Shown piece by piece: positions 16,699 through 25,938 of a DNA stretch of 64,000 bases (the first letter of the stretch is position 1; every line of letters starts with the position of its first letter). A model generated the notes under the pieces. The model saw only the letters and a list, made by a program, of their open reading frames with translations, was not told the origin of the DNA and ran no database searches. The position numbers were made by a program, and so were the translations under genes. The stretch covers positions 62,001 through 126,000 of the forward strand of contig NZ_UNRE01000004.1 in assembly GCF_900537085.1 (NCBI RefSeq), written 5' to 3'. The stretch is from Agarivorans sp. Alg241-V36 (lineage in GTDB: Bacteria; Pseudomonadota; Gammaproteobacteria; Enterobacterales; Celerinatantimonadaceae).

Positions 16699-17478
16699 CT
16701 AGCTGCGCTCTAAAAACTCTAACAAGGCTGCAGGTGGGCGATACCCTGGTAACATGGTGCCATCTTCTAGCACCATCGCTGGTGTGCCACGTACTCCAAA
16801 GGCTTCGCCTAATTGGTATTGTTTAAGTACGCTGTTATCGCAGCTGGCTTTAGTGACTGAGCCGCCGTTTTTAGCTGCGCTCATTGCACCGGCTTGATCG
16901 TCGGCGCACCATACGCTTTGCATTTCACCGAAAACCGGTGAATCTACCCCACCACGAGGAAAGGCTAAATAGCGCACGGTAATACCTAGATCGGTATAAC
17001 CAGCAAGGGTTTCAACCTTTTGGGTATGCTGGTTTTTTTCTTTGTAGGTGTATAACTCGTTGTGTAACTTGCGGCAATAACCACAGCTAGTATCGGTAAA
17101 TACCGTTACTACGTATTTTTCATCTTTAGCTTTGAACTCAATCATGTCATTTTCAAAGCTAGCTAATTGTTTGATGCGTACTTTAGCCATGCTGGCATCA
17201 GTTAGGTTCACGCGGTTCACTAAATCAAACAGGCTACCTTGTAACAGGTAGCGGCCATCTTGGCTTATGTAAAACATGCCTTGGCTAGTAGTAACCTCGT
17301 AAATATCTGTCAGCGGAGTTTCCGCGAGGGAATCCACTGCTACACCTAAGCGAGCCTCTATTATCTGTTTAGTTTTATTTGTATCTAAAGCAGGCTCACT
17401 GGCTGCTGCACTCCAAGCGCTATTTAGGCTCAGGCCGAATATACTCATCGACAACAATAAGGCCTTGGATAATTTCAT
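16699..17478 (-). CDS. dsbC: Thiol:disulfide interchange protein DsbC
   Basis: Periplasmic disulfide isomerase (259 aa). The signal peptide is cut near residue 24 (AWSA-AASE), followed by the N-terminal dimerisation domain (about 30-90) and a thioredoxin-like domain with the active site CGYC at 132-135. The cis-proline motif GVRGTPAMVL is near 235, and a second Cys pair (W-C-A and A-S-C-D) could form the structural disulfide seen in the family. It corrects wrong disulfides and is kept reduced by DsbD. It lies between xerD and recJ as in many gammaproteobacteria. Confidence 0.93.
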   Translation of the reverse strand: MKLSKALLLSMSIFGLSLNSAWSAAASEPALDTNKTKQIIEARLGVAVDSLAETPLTDIYEVTTSQGMFYISQDGRYLLQGSLFDLVNRVNLTDASMAKVRIKQLASFENDMIEFKAKDEKYVVTVFTDTSCGYCRKLHNELYTYKEKNQHTQKVETLAGYTDLGITVRYLAFPRGGVDSPVFGEMQSVWCADDQAGAMSAAKNGGSVTKASCDNSVLKQYQLGEAFGVRGTPAMVLEDGTMLPGYRPPAALLEFLERS

Positions 17479-17589
17479 TAAATTTTCTCCGAATTAGGGG
17501 TATACAAGCAGACCGTGCAAAGCTGAGAAAACTTACCGCCTATCTCGCTCAAATGCAAAAAATTAATTACAAACTGCTTACTTATACGT

Positions 17590-18510
17590 TTAAGCACGCG
17601 GGTGGTGTTGCTGATAAACACTACGTAAACGCTCATTTGCCACATGGGTATATATTTGGGTGGTGGATAAATCGCTGTGCCCCAACAACATTTGCACCAC
17701 CCGTAAGTCTGCTCCGTGGTTGAGTAAATGTGTTGCAAAAGCATGGCGCAAGGTATGAGGCGACAAATGGTTGTTGATCCCGGCCAAACTGGCATAGCGT
17801 TTAATTCGATGCCAAAAGGTTTGCCGAGTCATCTGGCTACCACGAGAGCTAGGAAACAATACATCACTCTCTTGCTTTAATAACATTGGTCGCGCCTGTT
17901 TCAAGTAACGCTCTAGTACGTCTACAGCTTGCTCCCCTAAAGGCACTAAGCGCTCTTTACCGCCTTTGCCCACCACCCTCACTAGGCCTTGGCGCAAGCT
18001 TACTTGCTCTATTTGCAAGCTCACCAGCTCGGTGACGCGCAAACCAGTCGCATAAAGCACCTCCAACATGGCTAAGTCACGATGTTGAATGGGGTCGTCG
18101 AGCTGAGGTTCATTCAACAAGGCTTCAACTTCCGCCTCGCTTAAGGTGCCTGGAAGTTTTTTCTCTAATTTGGGTTGGACTAACAAGGCACAGGGATCGT
18201 CTTCACGGCTTTTTTCTTGAATCAAAAAGCGATAAAAACGTTTTAGGCTTGAAAGCTGCCTAGCGGCACTGGCTGGCTTTTGTCCTTGCTCGAAGCGATA
18301 GGCGATAAAGCCTTGTAAATCTAAAGCCTCAGCTTGCTCAATGGCGACCTTTCTCTGCTGTAAAAAACTAGCAAGTTGGTTTAAATCGTTGCGATAGGAG
18401 TTAAGGGTATTTTCTGCAAGGCTATGCTCAAACCACAACTGTTCAATAAAGCGATTGATATGCGGATTGTCTATTTCGCTGGCTTTGGGTTTGGCTTGCT
18501 TACTTGGCAT
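17590..18510 (-). CDS. xerD: Site-specific tyrosine recombinase XerD
   Basis: Chromosome dimer resolution recombinase (306 aa from the ATG at 18510; a GTG at 18519 is an alternative). The N-terminal SAM-like core-binding domain (about 15-100) contains LAENTLNSYRNDL. The catalytic domain shows all the expected residues: Arg in ATGLRVTEL, Lys in GKGGKERLVPL, His-x-x-Arg in HTLRHAFATHLL, His in LGHSDLS and the nucleophile Tyr in TTQIYTHV. It works with XerC at dif under FtsK control. Divergent from fldB, as in E. coli. Confidence 0.94.
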   Translation of the reverse strand: MPSKQAKPKASEIDNPHINRFIEQLWFEHSLAENTLNSYRNDLNQLASFLQQRKVAIEQAEALDLQGFIAYRFEQGQKPASAARQLSSLKRFYRFLIQEKSREDDPCALLVQPKLEKKLPGTLSEAEVEALLNEPQLDDPIQHRDLAMLEVLYATGLRVTELVSLQIEQVSLRQGLVRVVGKGGKERLVPLGEQAVDVLERYLKQARPMLLKQESDVLFPSSRGSQMTRQTFWHRIKRYASLAGINNHLSPHTLRHAFATHLLNHGADLRVVQMLLGHSDLSTTQIYTHVANERLRSVYQQHHPRA

Positions 18511-18610
18511 ATCTCTCACTAGTTTGTCGTGCTCGCACTTGGCTTATTGGTGTTAGTTAGCGCTTTTGATAAACTGCCCGCGCACACTGCAACGCTTAAG
18601 GAAGTATTAC

Positions 18611-19135
18611 ATGCGCATTGGCCTGTTCTTCGGCTCATCTACCTGTTACACCGAAATGGCAGCGGAAAAAATTATCGCTGAATTTGCCGACCATGATATC
18701 GACATGTTCAATATTAAAGATTGCGACGTAGCCCAAATGCACGACTACTCGCTACTTATTCTTGGCATATCCACTTGGGATTATGGCGAATTACAAGAAG
18801 ATTGGGAAGCCGTATGGGATAACCTTGAAGGGCTTGATTTTAAAAACAAAACCATTGCCCTGTTTGGTCTTGGTGATCAGGTGGGTTACAGCGAATGGTT
18901 TTTAGATGCCATGGGCTTGTTGTTTGAACAGCTGGCACCCTCTGGTGCCAACTTTATTGGCTTTTGGCCAAACCAAGGCTACGAATTTGAAGCCTCCAAA
19001 GCTCTCACCGAAGATGGCGAATTCTTTTATGGCTTAGCGCTAGATGATGAACATCAATACGAGTTAAGCGACCAACGCATTCAACAGTGGTGCGGGCAAT
19101 TAAAGCAAGAGCTCGCCGAACTGCAAGCACCTTAA
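18611..19135 (+). CDS. fldB: Flavodoxin 2 (FldB)
   Basis: A 174-residue long-chain flavodoxin, a soluble FMN electron carrier. The phosphate-binding loop is degenerate at its second half (FFGSSTCYTE, versus GSxTGxTE), as is usual for FldB. The aromatic FMN stackers are in STWDYGELQEDW and GDQVGYSEWF. The ATG at 18611 is preceded by AGGAAG; the longer frame from 18566 is not credible. The head-to-head arrangement with xerD is conserved in gammaproteobacteria. Confidence 0.92.
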   Translation: MRIGLFFGSSTCYTEMAAEKIIAEFADHDIDMFNIKDCDVAQMHDYSLLILGISTWDYGELQEDWEAVWDNLEGLDFKNKTIALFGLGDQVGYSEWFLDAMGLLFEQLAPSGANFIGFWPNQGYEFEASKALTEDGEFFYGLALDDEHQYELSDQRIQQWCGQLKQELAELQAP

Positions 19136-19147
19136 ACAATTTGGTAT

Positions 19148-19182
19148 TAGCTAATGTGAAGTTTAAAAATTCACATTAGCTA
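19148..19182. other. Perfect 13-bp hairpin between convergent genes
   Basis: TAGCTAATGTGAA (19148-19160) pairs with TTCACATTAGCTA (19170-19182) around a 9-nt AT-rich loop. It sits between the fldB and chemoreceptor stop codons. There is no strong T-run on either side. It probably acts at the 3' ends of both transcripts. Confidence 0.6.
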
Positions 19183-19196
19183 TCCTGCTTTAAGCA

Positions 19197-20558
19197 CTAA
19201 ACCTTTAACTCTTTAGTAAGCTGTTCTAGTACTTCTACCCTTTCCAGCAGCGATTTAATCGCTTGATCTGAGCCTTGAACTAACTCTGTTACCAATACAG
19301 TTTGATCACGTAACTGATGAGTATCTTCAGAGATGCCTGTAGCAACCACCCCTTGTTGCTCTGAGGCTGTAGCAATTTCTGAAATTTTGGCCGAAACCGT
19401 ATCGGTGCGCTGATGGATGTCGGCAATTGTTTGATGCACACCGCCCATCATCTGCTTACTGGTTTCACCGCGTTGTACGCTTTCTTTAACCGTTGAACTT
19501 AGGCCAAGGCTGGTAGATTGCAGCTCTTCAATCATTGATTGGATCTCAACAGTGGCCTGCTGTGCACGCCCAGCTAAGCTGCGAACTTCATCTGCAACAA
19601 CGGCAAAACCACGCCCTTGCTCACCAGCGCGGGCAGCTTCAATCGCGGCATTTAATGCCAACAGATTGGTTTGTTCAGAAATAGAATTAATGGTGGTAAC
19701 CACTGCACCAATATCTTGAGTACGCTTTTCCAATTGAGTTACCGCTTGTTCGGCGCGCTGTACATCAGCCATTAGTTGATCAATAGCCTCCACGGTAAGC
19801 TCAACATTTTGCTGGCCTGCACTAGTGGCTTGATTAGCCTGGGTAGTTTGCTCGGCGGTGTCATTGGCATTGGCGGCCACATTGCGAATCGTTACCACCA
19901 TTTGCTCGATGGCACTGGCTAAAGAGTCAACTCGGTCTTGCTGTTGCACACTTACACTATTGCATTGCTCACTGGTTTGATTGAGTTGATCACATAAGTC
20001 TTTAACCATGGCGTTACTGGCATTAGTTTCGCTCACTAGTTGGTGTTCACGCTCTGCCACCTTATCAATAATGATCGCAATGGAGCTAAACTCGTCACGC
20101 ACCGGAAAGTAATTGAGTCGCTTGGTTAAATCGCCCTTGGCTAACAAATCTAAAGCATTGTGAATTTGATACATTGCCCCGCCAATAAAGGTCATGACGT
20201 AGTAAAACAGCAAACCCGCAACAAATAATATTGCAGCAATACTGGCGTATTGCAGCCCGGAAAATAAGCCAAAAATGGAGGTGTTGTGGTGCTGAGAGCT
20301 CACATTATTGCCACGCAATGTATAACCCGCTTTCGATAGCAAGGCTCGCAGCTCTTCTGGCTCAGCCTTAATCACTTGGCTTAACAGCTGGGCCTCTTGT
20401 TGATGAACTTCTTGCAAGTGTTGCTCTACATTACTAGACACAATCAACAAGATTGCTACCAAAGCCAGCATAGGGAATACGAACATCAGTAGAAATTTTT
20501 CCTGCAAGGTAAGGTGAATATTAAAGCGGTCAATCCACCTAAATGGGACTTCTTTCAT
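19197..20558 (-). CDS. Methyl-accepting chemotaxis protein
   Basis: Membrane chemoreceptor of 453 residues from the ATG at 20558, which has GGAG six bases upstream (in-frame upstream starts lack this). Two membrane segments (about 22-42 and 107-129) enclose a short periplasmic part of about 65 residues, too small for a typical Cache or four-helix ligand domain. A HAMP-like linker ([20 protein letters not shown]) follows, then the signalling domain with [20 protein letters not shown]. The ligand is unknown. No CheR-binding tail is visible. Confidence 0.9.
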   Translation of the reverse strand: MKEVPFRWIDRFNIHLTLQEKFLLMFVFPMLALVAILLIVSSNVEQHLQEVHQQEAQLLSQVIKAEPEELRALLSKAGYTLRGNNVSSQHHNTSIFGLFSGLQYASIAAILFVAGLLFYYVMTFIGGAMYQIHNALDLLAKGDLTKRLNYFPVRDEFSSIAIIIDKVAEREHQLVSETNASNAMVKDLCDQLNQTSEQCNSVSVQQQDRVDSLASAIEQMVVTIRNVAANANDTAEQTTQANQATSAGQQNVELTVEAIDQLMADVQRAEQAVTQLEKRTQDIGAVVTTINSISEQTNLLALNAAIEAARAGEQGRGFAVVADEVRSLAGRAQQATVEIQSMIEELQSTSLGLSSTVKESVQRGETSKQMMGGVHQTIADIHQRTDTVSAKISEIATASEQQGVVATGISEDTHQLRDQTVLVTELVQGSDQAIKSLLERVEVLEQLTKELKV

Positions 20559-20663
20559 GACAAACTCCATTTTGCATATAAGCAACCAACAAGTAGTCGC
20601 TTATGGTATTGCGCGAAGCCTGCAAATACGAGGGATAGCAGGCTCAGTTCGGGGGGAGAAAAA

Positions 20664-20690
20664 CCAAAAAAAAACAGGTATTAACCTGTT
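20664..20690 (-). terminator. Rho-independent terminator of brnQ
   Basis: AACAGGT (20673-20679) pairs with ACCTGTT (20684-20690) around ATTA. On the minus strand the stem runs into a T-run of nine. Confidence 0.88.
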
Positions 20691-20744
20691 ATGTTGTTTT
20701 GCTTAGTTGAAATAGCGCTAGCGCAGAGGCTAGCGCTTTCAATA

Positions 20745-22052
20745 CTAGGCGGTTTCTACCACGGCTTGTTTGCTTGGACGAGCAAATATACTCACCAATA
20801 CCGCCGCAAAAGTAGGCAGTAGCCAAGCAAAACCCTGAGAGAAGCCAGGCAGAACATTAAAGGCATCCATATTCACACCAGTCGCTTTAATCGCATCGAG
20901 TATGCCAAAAATAGCCGCCACACCAATGATTAAACGAGCCGCCATTTGCGGGCGATTAAACCAATCAACCAACAAGTTAAAGGCAATGAGCGCTACCGCT
21001 ACTGGATAGATACCGATAAGAATAGGAATAGACACCACTAGCAATTGATTTAAACCAATGTTGGCAACCAATGCACAACAAGCGGCAGTGATAATCGCGG
21101 TAAGCTTATATGAGAATTTGCTGTTATCACTGACATAAGTTGAGAACGACGAGATACCACCAATGGCGGTAGTAAAGCAGGCCAAACTCACAATTGCCGT
21201 AAGTAACAGCTGACCTTTAGCGCCAAACAGTACGCCAACATAAGCAACAATAATCTCGCCACCATTTTTCGCCTCTGGCGCTACACCAGTTGCAGTAGCA
21301 CCCAAATAGAACAGCACCACATAAAACAGAGTTAAGCCGATGGCCGCGATGATGCTAGCCTTAACTAAATAGCCAAATTGCTCACCTTTACCGGTAACAC
21401 CTTTGCTGTTTAGCGCATCAATCATCAATACACCAAACATTAACGCAGCCAAGGCATCCATAGTGTTATAACCATCGATAAAACCTTGACCAAATGGCAT
21501 GTCGGCAAAGCCTTTTTGCGCATCGGCGATTTCAGCAAAAGGATTACTAAATACACTCACACCAATAACAGCAATACAAATTACCAGTAAAGGGGTGATA
21601 ATTTTGCCCACGGTATCAATCAAACCACCACGGCGCAGAATGAAAAACAGCGCCGCAATAAAATAAAACGAGGAGTAAGCTATTAAGGTTAGCTGACTAG
21701 CGCTCTCTACTAATGGTACCAAACCTAGCTCGTAGGCCACCAAACATGTACGGGGAATACCAAACATAGGCACCAATACCAAATAAATGGCTAGCGCAAT
21801 AAAGTTGGCCACCTTAGAGGGTAAATAACGCCCAAGGTGCACAATGCCGCCACCCGCTTTTGCAATCGCCAGCAAGCCAAGTAACGGTAAACCTACTGCA
21901 GTGGCCAAAAAGCCAAGCATCGACATAGCAAGATTATCGCCCGCTAACATGCCTGCCATAGGTGGAAAAATCAAATTACCGGCGCCTAAAAAAAAGGCGA
22001 ATACCATCATCCCTAAGCTTAATGTATTCCATGATCCAAGTGGTTTGGTCAC
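20745..22052 (-). CDS. brnQ: Branched-chain amino acid transport system II carrier protein
   Basis: A 435-residue sodium-coupled importer of leucine, isoleucine and valine (LIVCS family), with about twelve hydrophobic segments. The N-terminal signature MVFAFFLGAGNLIFPP and the conserved GFLATAVGLPLLG are clear. Length matches the family. It is monocistronic, with its own terminator downstream. No Lrp site could be assigned in the short upstream region. Confidence 0.93.
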   Translation of the reverse strand: MTKPLGSWNTLSLGMMVFAFFLGAGNLIFPPMAGMLAGDNLAMSMLGFLATAVGLPLLGLLAIAKAGGGIVHLGRYLPSKVANFIALAIYLVLVPMFGIPRTCLVAYELGLVPLVESASQLTLIAYSSFYFIAALFFILRRGGLIDTVGKIITPLLVICIAVIGVSVFSNPFAEIADAQKGFADMPFGQGFIDGYNTMDALAALMFGVLMIDALNSKGVTGKGEQFGYLVKASIIAAIGLTLFYVVLFYLGATATGVAPEAKNGGEIIVAYVGVLFGAKGQLLLTAIVSLACFTTAIGGISSFSTYVSDNSKFSYKLTAIITAACCALVANIGLNQLLVVSIPILIGIYPVAVALIAFNLLVDWFNRPQMAARLIIGVAAIFGILDAIKATGVNMDAFNVLPGFSQGFAWLLPTFAAVLVSIFARPSKQAVVETA

Positions 22053-22183
22053 GTGTTATCCTCGTTGTAGATTGCAATTGTTTATAATTTTGAGCGCGTA
22101 AGTATATAGAACTAAACTTAAACATAAAACCAGTGAATAAATCTACATTATGGATAATTGATCCAACTCAATAGTAAACAAAC

Positions 22184-22906
22184 CTACATTTTTAAGTACA
22201 AGTCTCTACACAATTCAACATACTGTTTGCTATAAGCGTTATCTGCTTGATAGATAAGGATTTGCTCTTTTTTAACTGGCTGCAATTGCAGCTTGGAGAA
22301 ACGCAACAAGCTACGAATAGCGGGTTTGCTGGTTACTGATTGAACATCTGCTTGTTGGATTAAATACCAATTGTTGCGCAGAGCATGCTGTTGCCAGTGC
22401 TCGGCGACATCGCACGGTAGCACTAGGGCAAGCTCGGTGTTTGAGTGGCTCAGCTCAGTTAACGACAAAAAGAACTGTTGAGCATCCAAAGAGCCATTGT
22501 GCCTAGCCTGCTGGCGCTTTTGTTCAAAACTCTGTCCAGCGGGGAAATAAGGCGGGTTAGAAACAATCAGATCATAGCTGTGCGCTGCTTGGTAGTCTTG
22601 CATACTGCTTAACGCTACTTGGATAGCATTTGGCCAAGGTGAGTTTGCTACATTTAGTTTTGCTTGCTCAACGGCATCAGGTTCAATATCGATAGCATCA
22701 ATCCTTGCCCTTCCTTGACAACGCTGCGCCATAATCAAACTAATTAAACCTGTACCGGTTCCCACATCCAATATCCGTTTCGCATTAGCAAGATTAAGCC
22801 ACGCAGCCAATAGGATCCCGTCGGTGCCAACCTTCATAGCACATTGATCATGAGCCACATGAAACTGCTTAAAGGTAAATCCAGGACGCTGATTATGATC
22901 GATCAC
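22184..22906 (-). CDS. trmN6: tRNA1(Val) adenine-37 N6-methyltransferase
   Basis: A 240-residue Rossmann methyltransferase (YfiC/TrmN6) that modifies A37 of tRNA1(Val). The SAM motif ILDVGTGTGLISL is near residue 45 and the adenine N6 catalytic motif SNPPYF near 115. The N-terminal FTFKQFHVAHDQCAMKVGTDG is characteristic of the family. It is divergent from srmB, exactly as yfiC and srmB are in E. coli, which supports the specific assignment. Confidence 0.92.
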   Translation of the reverse strand: MIDHNQRPGFTFKQFHVAHDQCAMKVGTDGILLAAWLNLANAKRILDVGTGTGLISLIMAQRCQGRARIDAIDIEPDAVEQAKLNVANSPWPNAIQVALSSMQDYQAAHSYDLIVSNPPYFPAGQSFEQKRQQARHNGSLDAQQFFLSLTELSHSNTELALVLPCDVAEHWQQHALRNNWYLIQQADVQSVTSKPAIRSLLRFSKLQLQPVKKEQILIYQADNAYSKQYVELCRDLYLKM

Positions 22907-23003
22907 TTCTTGCTTGCCTCTGTTTGGCGCTATACTATGCCGCGAATGTAAATGACCCGCGCTTTTGGTTCAAGTCGATGGCGCCTCACAACTTGGTAGA
23001 TTT

Positions 23004-24260
23004 ATGACCTTCGAAGACCTCGACCTAGACCCGCAGATCCTTGCTGCAGTAAGCGATATGAGCTTGCAAAAAGCCACCTCTATTCAGCAGCAAACCATTC
23101 CGGCAATGCTTGATGGTCGAGATGTACTTGCTTCTGCGCCCACTGGCACAGGCAAAACCTTAGGTTTTTTACTGCCGGCTATTCAGCACTTACTGGATTA
23201 CCCACGCCGCAAAGCAGGGCCTGGTCGAGTACTTATTCTCACCCCTACTCGCGAGCTTGCCATGCAAGTGGCCGAGCAAGCGCGCTTAGCCACTGCACAC
23301 ACCAAGTTAACCACCATCGATATCACCGGTGGGGTTAAATACGATGTACACGCGGAGCAGCTAAAGGGCAATATTGATATTGTAATTGCCACCCCAGGCC
23401 GCCTGATGGAATACATCACTTACAAGGTATTTGATACTCAAGCGATTGAAGTACTAATACTTGATGAAGCCGATCGCATGTTAGACATGGGCTTTATTAA
23501 AGATATGGAAACTATTAGCGACGCCACCAGTGAGCGCAGCCAAACGGCTCTGTTTTCTGCCACCTTGGAAGGCTCTGGTTTATTACGTTTTGCCGACAAA
23601 GTAATGCAAGACCCAGTACAAATTGAAGTAGAGCCACCTCGTCGCGAGCGAGCTAAAATTCAGCAAATCTTGCACTTCTGTGATGATGCCGCTCATAAAT
23701 ACCAATTATTGCGCCACTACTTGCTTAACGAAGAGATTGAACGTTGTGTGGTATTTGTAAAAACCCGCGACCGTTTATATGCCCTAGCCGAGCAGCTACA
23801 AAGCGATGAGATTAAAGCATCGTATCTACGTGGTGAAATGGCCCAAGACAAACGCAATCAAGCTATGCAAGCCTTTAGAGACGGTGAAGTGAAGATCCTC
23901 ATCGCAACCGATGTGGCCGCTCGAGGCTTAGACGTACCTGAAATTAGTCATGTATTTAACTATGACATGCCACGCACACCAGATGTTTACGTTCACCGAA
24001 TTGGCCGCACAGCCCGTGCTGGTCGTAAAGGTATGGCGATTAACTTGGTTGAAGCACATGACATGGGCGCGTTAGCAAAAGCTGAGCGCTATACCGAAGA
24101 ACCAATTAAACGCCGAGTGGTTGATGGCTTACGCCCTACTCATCGGGTTGCTGCGCCGCCAGCGAAGAAGAAAAAACCTAAAACCGTTGAAGCTAAAAAA
24201 GCCGCTAAGAAAAAAGCCAAGGGTCGCGCTAAAAAATTAGCTAAAAAAGCCAAAAAATAG
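23004..24260 (+). CDS. srmB: ATP-dependent RNA helicase SrmB
   Basis: DEAD-box helicase (418 aa from ATG 23004) acting early in 50S ribosome assembly. Motifs in order: the Q-motif region (KATSIQQQTIP), Walker A APTGTGKT, TPTRELAMQV, DEAD in LILDEADRMLDMGF, SAT in LFSATLEG, then IATDVAARGLD and HRIGRTARAGR. The phrase SAPTGTGKT and the EPIKRRV segment follow E. coli SrmB closely. The C-terminal tail is very lysine-rich (KKKKPKTVEAKKAAKKKAK), expected for rRNA contact. An in-frame TTG at 22965 is a less likely start. Confidence 0.93.
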   Translation: MTFEDLDLDPQILAAVSDMSLQKATSIQQQTIPAMLDGRDVLASAPTGTGKTLGFLLPAIQHLLDYPRRKAGPGRVLILTPTRELAMQVAEQARLATAHTKLTTIDITGGVKYDVHAEQLKGNIDIVIATPGRLMEYITYKVFDTQAIEVLILDEADRMLDMGFIKDMETISDATSERSQTALFSATLEGSGLLRFADKVMQDPVQIEVEPPRRERAKIQQILHFCDDAAHKYQLLRHYLLNEEIERCVVFVKTRDRLYALAEQLQSDEIKASYLRGEMAQDKRNQAMQAFRDGEVKILIATDVAARGLDVPEISHVFNYDMPRTPDVYVHRIGRTARAGRKGMAINLVEAHDMGALAKAERYTEEPIKRRVVDGLRPTHRVAAPPAKKKKPKTVEAKKAAKKKAKGRAKKLAKKAKK

Positions 24261-24285
24261 CCAACGGGCAATAGCCATTCAAAAC

Positions 24286-24310
24286 AAAGCCACGCATTGC
24301 GTGGCTTTTT
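24286..24310 (+). terminator. Rho-independent terminator, probably bidirectional
   Basis: AAAGCCACGC (24286-24295) pairs with GCGTGGCTTT (24299-24308) around a 3-nt loop and is followed by T residues. It lies between the convergent srmB and OmpA-like genes. Confidence 0.9.
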
Positions 24311-24331
24311 AGTTAACTCTGATAAAAGCTC

Positions 24332-25102
24332 TTAGTTATAAACGCGCACTTCTACGCGGCGGTTATGAGCTCGACCTTCTTCAGTAGCATTTGAAGCAAT
24401 GGGGGCTGCAATGCCTTTACCTTCTTCAACAGCCGCATCTCTGGTTACACCAGCAGCTAACAATGCAACACCAACGTTATGGGCTCGGCGCTTACTAAGC
24501 TCATAGTTATATTCATCACTACCGACATTATCGGTATGACCAGCTACATCAATTTTTAGATCATTGGCTATAACGGTCTTAGCGATACAATCCAGTTTCT
24601 CTTGCTCGTCTGCGTCGTATTCATCTTTGTTAAAACCAAACAAGATGTGCTCAAAGCCAACCACTTTGTCATCTTCAACCATCACATATTGTTCACATGA
24701 TTCTGGAATCAACACTGCAGCAACTGCGGCCACTACCACCACTTCTTCTACAATCTCTTCCTCAACAACTTCTTCTACAACAACTTCTTCAACAATCACT
24801 TCTTCGACAATCACTTCTTCGACGATTTCACAACCACGTTCATTAACTGGTGCACCAGCCGGTGTGTCGGGGCATTCATCAACACTGTTGGCAACGCCGT
24901 CACCGTCCCCATCATAATCAGCACAAATTAAACCACCAACAACTGCACCACCAACCATGCCTGCACCACCGCCCACAGCAGCACCAAACCCGCCTCCAAC
25001 TATAGGACACAGAACCCTAATATCTCCTTCTGGAGGAGTTGAACACCCTGATAATGACGCTGCGCCAACTAGCGCTAATACCACTGCAATCTTATTTTTC
25101 AT
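24332..25102 (-). CDS. OmpA-family lipoprotein with glycine zipper, calcium-type repeat and Val/Glu linker
   Basis: Outer-membrane lipoprotein of 256 residues from the ATG at 25102 (GGAGATA upstream). The signal peptide ends in LSGC. A glycine-rich zipper (GGGFGAAVGGGAGMVGGAVVGG) is followed by a thrombospondin type-3-like repeat (DYDGDGDGVANSVDECPD), then an unusual Val/Glu repeat linker. The C-terminal OmpA domain contains the peptidoglycan-binding motif VAGHTDNVGSDEYNYELSKR and ends RAHNRRVEVRV. It probably tethers the outer membrane to peptidoglycan. Confidence 0.87.
   Translation of the reverse strand: MKNKIAVVLALVGAASLSGCSTPPEGDIRVLCPIVGGGFGAAVGGGAGMVGGAVVGGLICADYDGDGDGVANSVDECPDTPAGAPVNERGCEIVEEVIVEEVIVEEVVVEEVVEEEIVEEVVVVAAVAAVLIPESCEQYVMVEDDKVVGFEHILFGFNKDEYDADEQEKLDCIAKTVIANDLKIDVAGHTDNVGSDEYNYELSKRRAHNVGVALLAAGVTRDAAVEEGKGIAAPIASNATEEGRAHNRRVEVRVYN
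24741..24829 (-). repeat. Tandem repeats encoding a Val/Glu linker
   Basis: Near-identical units of about 15 bases, reading GAAGAAGT(G/T)(A/G)TTGT on the coding strand, encode repeated VIVEE/VVVEE blocks in the OmpA-like lipoprotein. Copy number could vary between strains by slippage. Confidence 0.7.
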
Positions 25103-25309
25103 ATTATCTCCATATGGCCTAATTCGACTATTCATGTCGATTACCTTGAGTAAAAAATAAGTCAGCTATTTACCAATTAAACCTATTCTAGGTAGGCTTT
25201 TTTGAGATATTGACAAGGCTGGAGCAAAAACTCAAGTGAATAAAAAGTTAAAAACTTTATACTTAAGTAGTATTAAACACCTCAAAAAGCAGCAAATTTA
25301 ACTTTAACT

Positions 25310-25777
25310 TTACCCAATATCGGTGGGTGAACGAAGACGAATATCATGTGAGAACTCGAATCTTTGATGCGCAAAAAATAGCTCGTTAACATCCAACGGG
25401 GCTTTGACCGACACTGACGCATAGGACTCTTCAACAATAAGTCGCCGGCGATCCAATGAACGCGTTGCCATAAACTCAATGTCTAAGCTGGCGCTTTCTC
25501 CAGGACTAATATCGCGACGAAAGTTAAGTCCCATGGAATCCCAAGTCTCGTTATCTGGCCCCCAAGGCGCCGCATATTCTGTTTTTACTACCTGCAAATA
25601 GGGGTTTAAAAATACGATTTTGGGTTGACTGGTACTTCGAATGGTTGGCGCAGTATTAAGTAAAGTAAATTTAACCGTGAACAGCTCATTAACATTAACA
25701 AACTGCCCCTTGGTTTTGCTCACTTCAGCACTTAAATAAAGGTATTGTGAATAGTGCTCTAAAATTGCGTCTAACAT
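25310..25777 (-). CDS. Hypothetical protein
   Basis: A 155-residue soluble protein without signal peptide or membrane segment. The pattern of alternating hydrophobic residues (FTVKFTLLNTAP, PKIVFLNPYLQVVKTEYAAP, SPGESASLDIEFMATRSLD) suggests a beta-sandwich. AAGGAA stands eight bases before the ATG. I do not recognise a family. It is flanked by terminators on the upstream side and no gene is close behind, so it appears to stand alone. Confidence 0.6.
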   Translation of the reverse strand: MLDAILEHYSQYLYLSAEVSKTKGQFVNVNELFTVKFTLLNTAPTIRSTSQPKIVFLNPYLQVVKTEYAAPWGPDNETWDSMGLNFRRDISPGESASLDIEFMATRSLDRRRLIVEESYASVSVKAPLDVNELFFAHQRFEFSHDIRLRSPTDIG

Positions 25778-25883
25778 CTTAGCTTTCCTTACTGATGAGT
25801 AAAAAGCTAAGCCTAGTCAACCGCTCTGACTCTAGCGGCTTAATGCCTTAATCTCCATAAAGTAGCCGTAAACAATTATGCGC

Positions 25884-25914
25884 ATAAAAAAAGCCCCAAC
25901 TATGTGGGGCTTTA
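25884..25914 (-). terminator. Rho-independent terminator downstream of yaaA
   Basis: AAAGCCCCA (25891-25899) pairs with TGGGGCTTT (25906-25914) around a 6-nt loop. On the minus strand it continues into a T-run. Confidence 0.9.
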
Positions 25915-25938
25915 ACACGCTGTAAATCAAGTTAAGCC

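Noticed and set aside
22910-22936. Promoter-like TTGCTT-N15-TATACT ahead of srmB
   Set aside because: The spacer is too short and the -35 is weak; not enough to list.
24564-24917. Plus-strand open frame rich in Ser and Thr opposite the OmpA-like lipoprotein
   Set aside because: It is the antisense shadow of the Val/Glu repeats; it has no ribosome site or recognisable domain.
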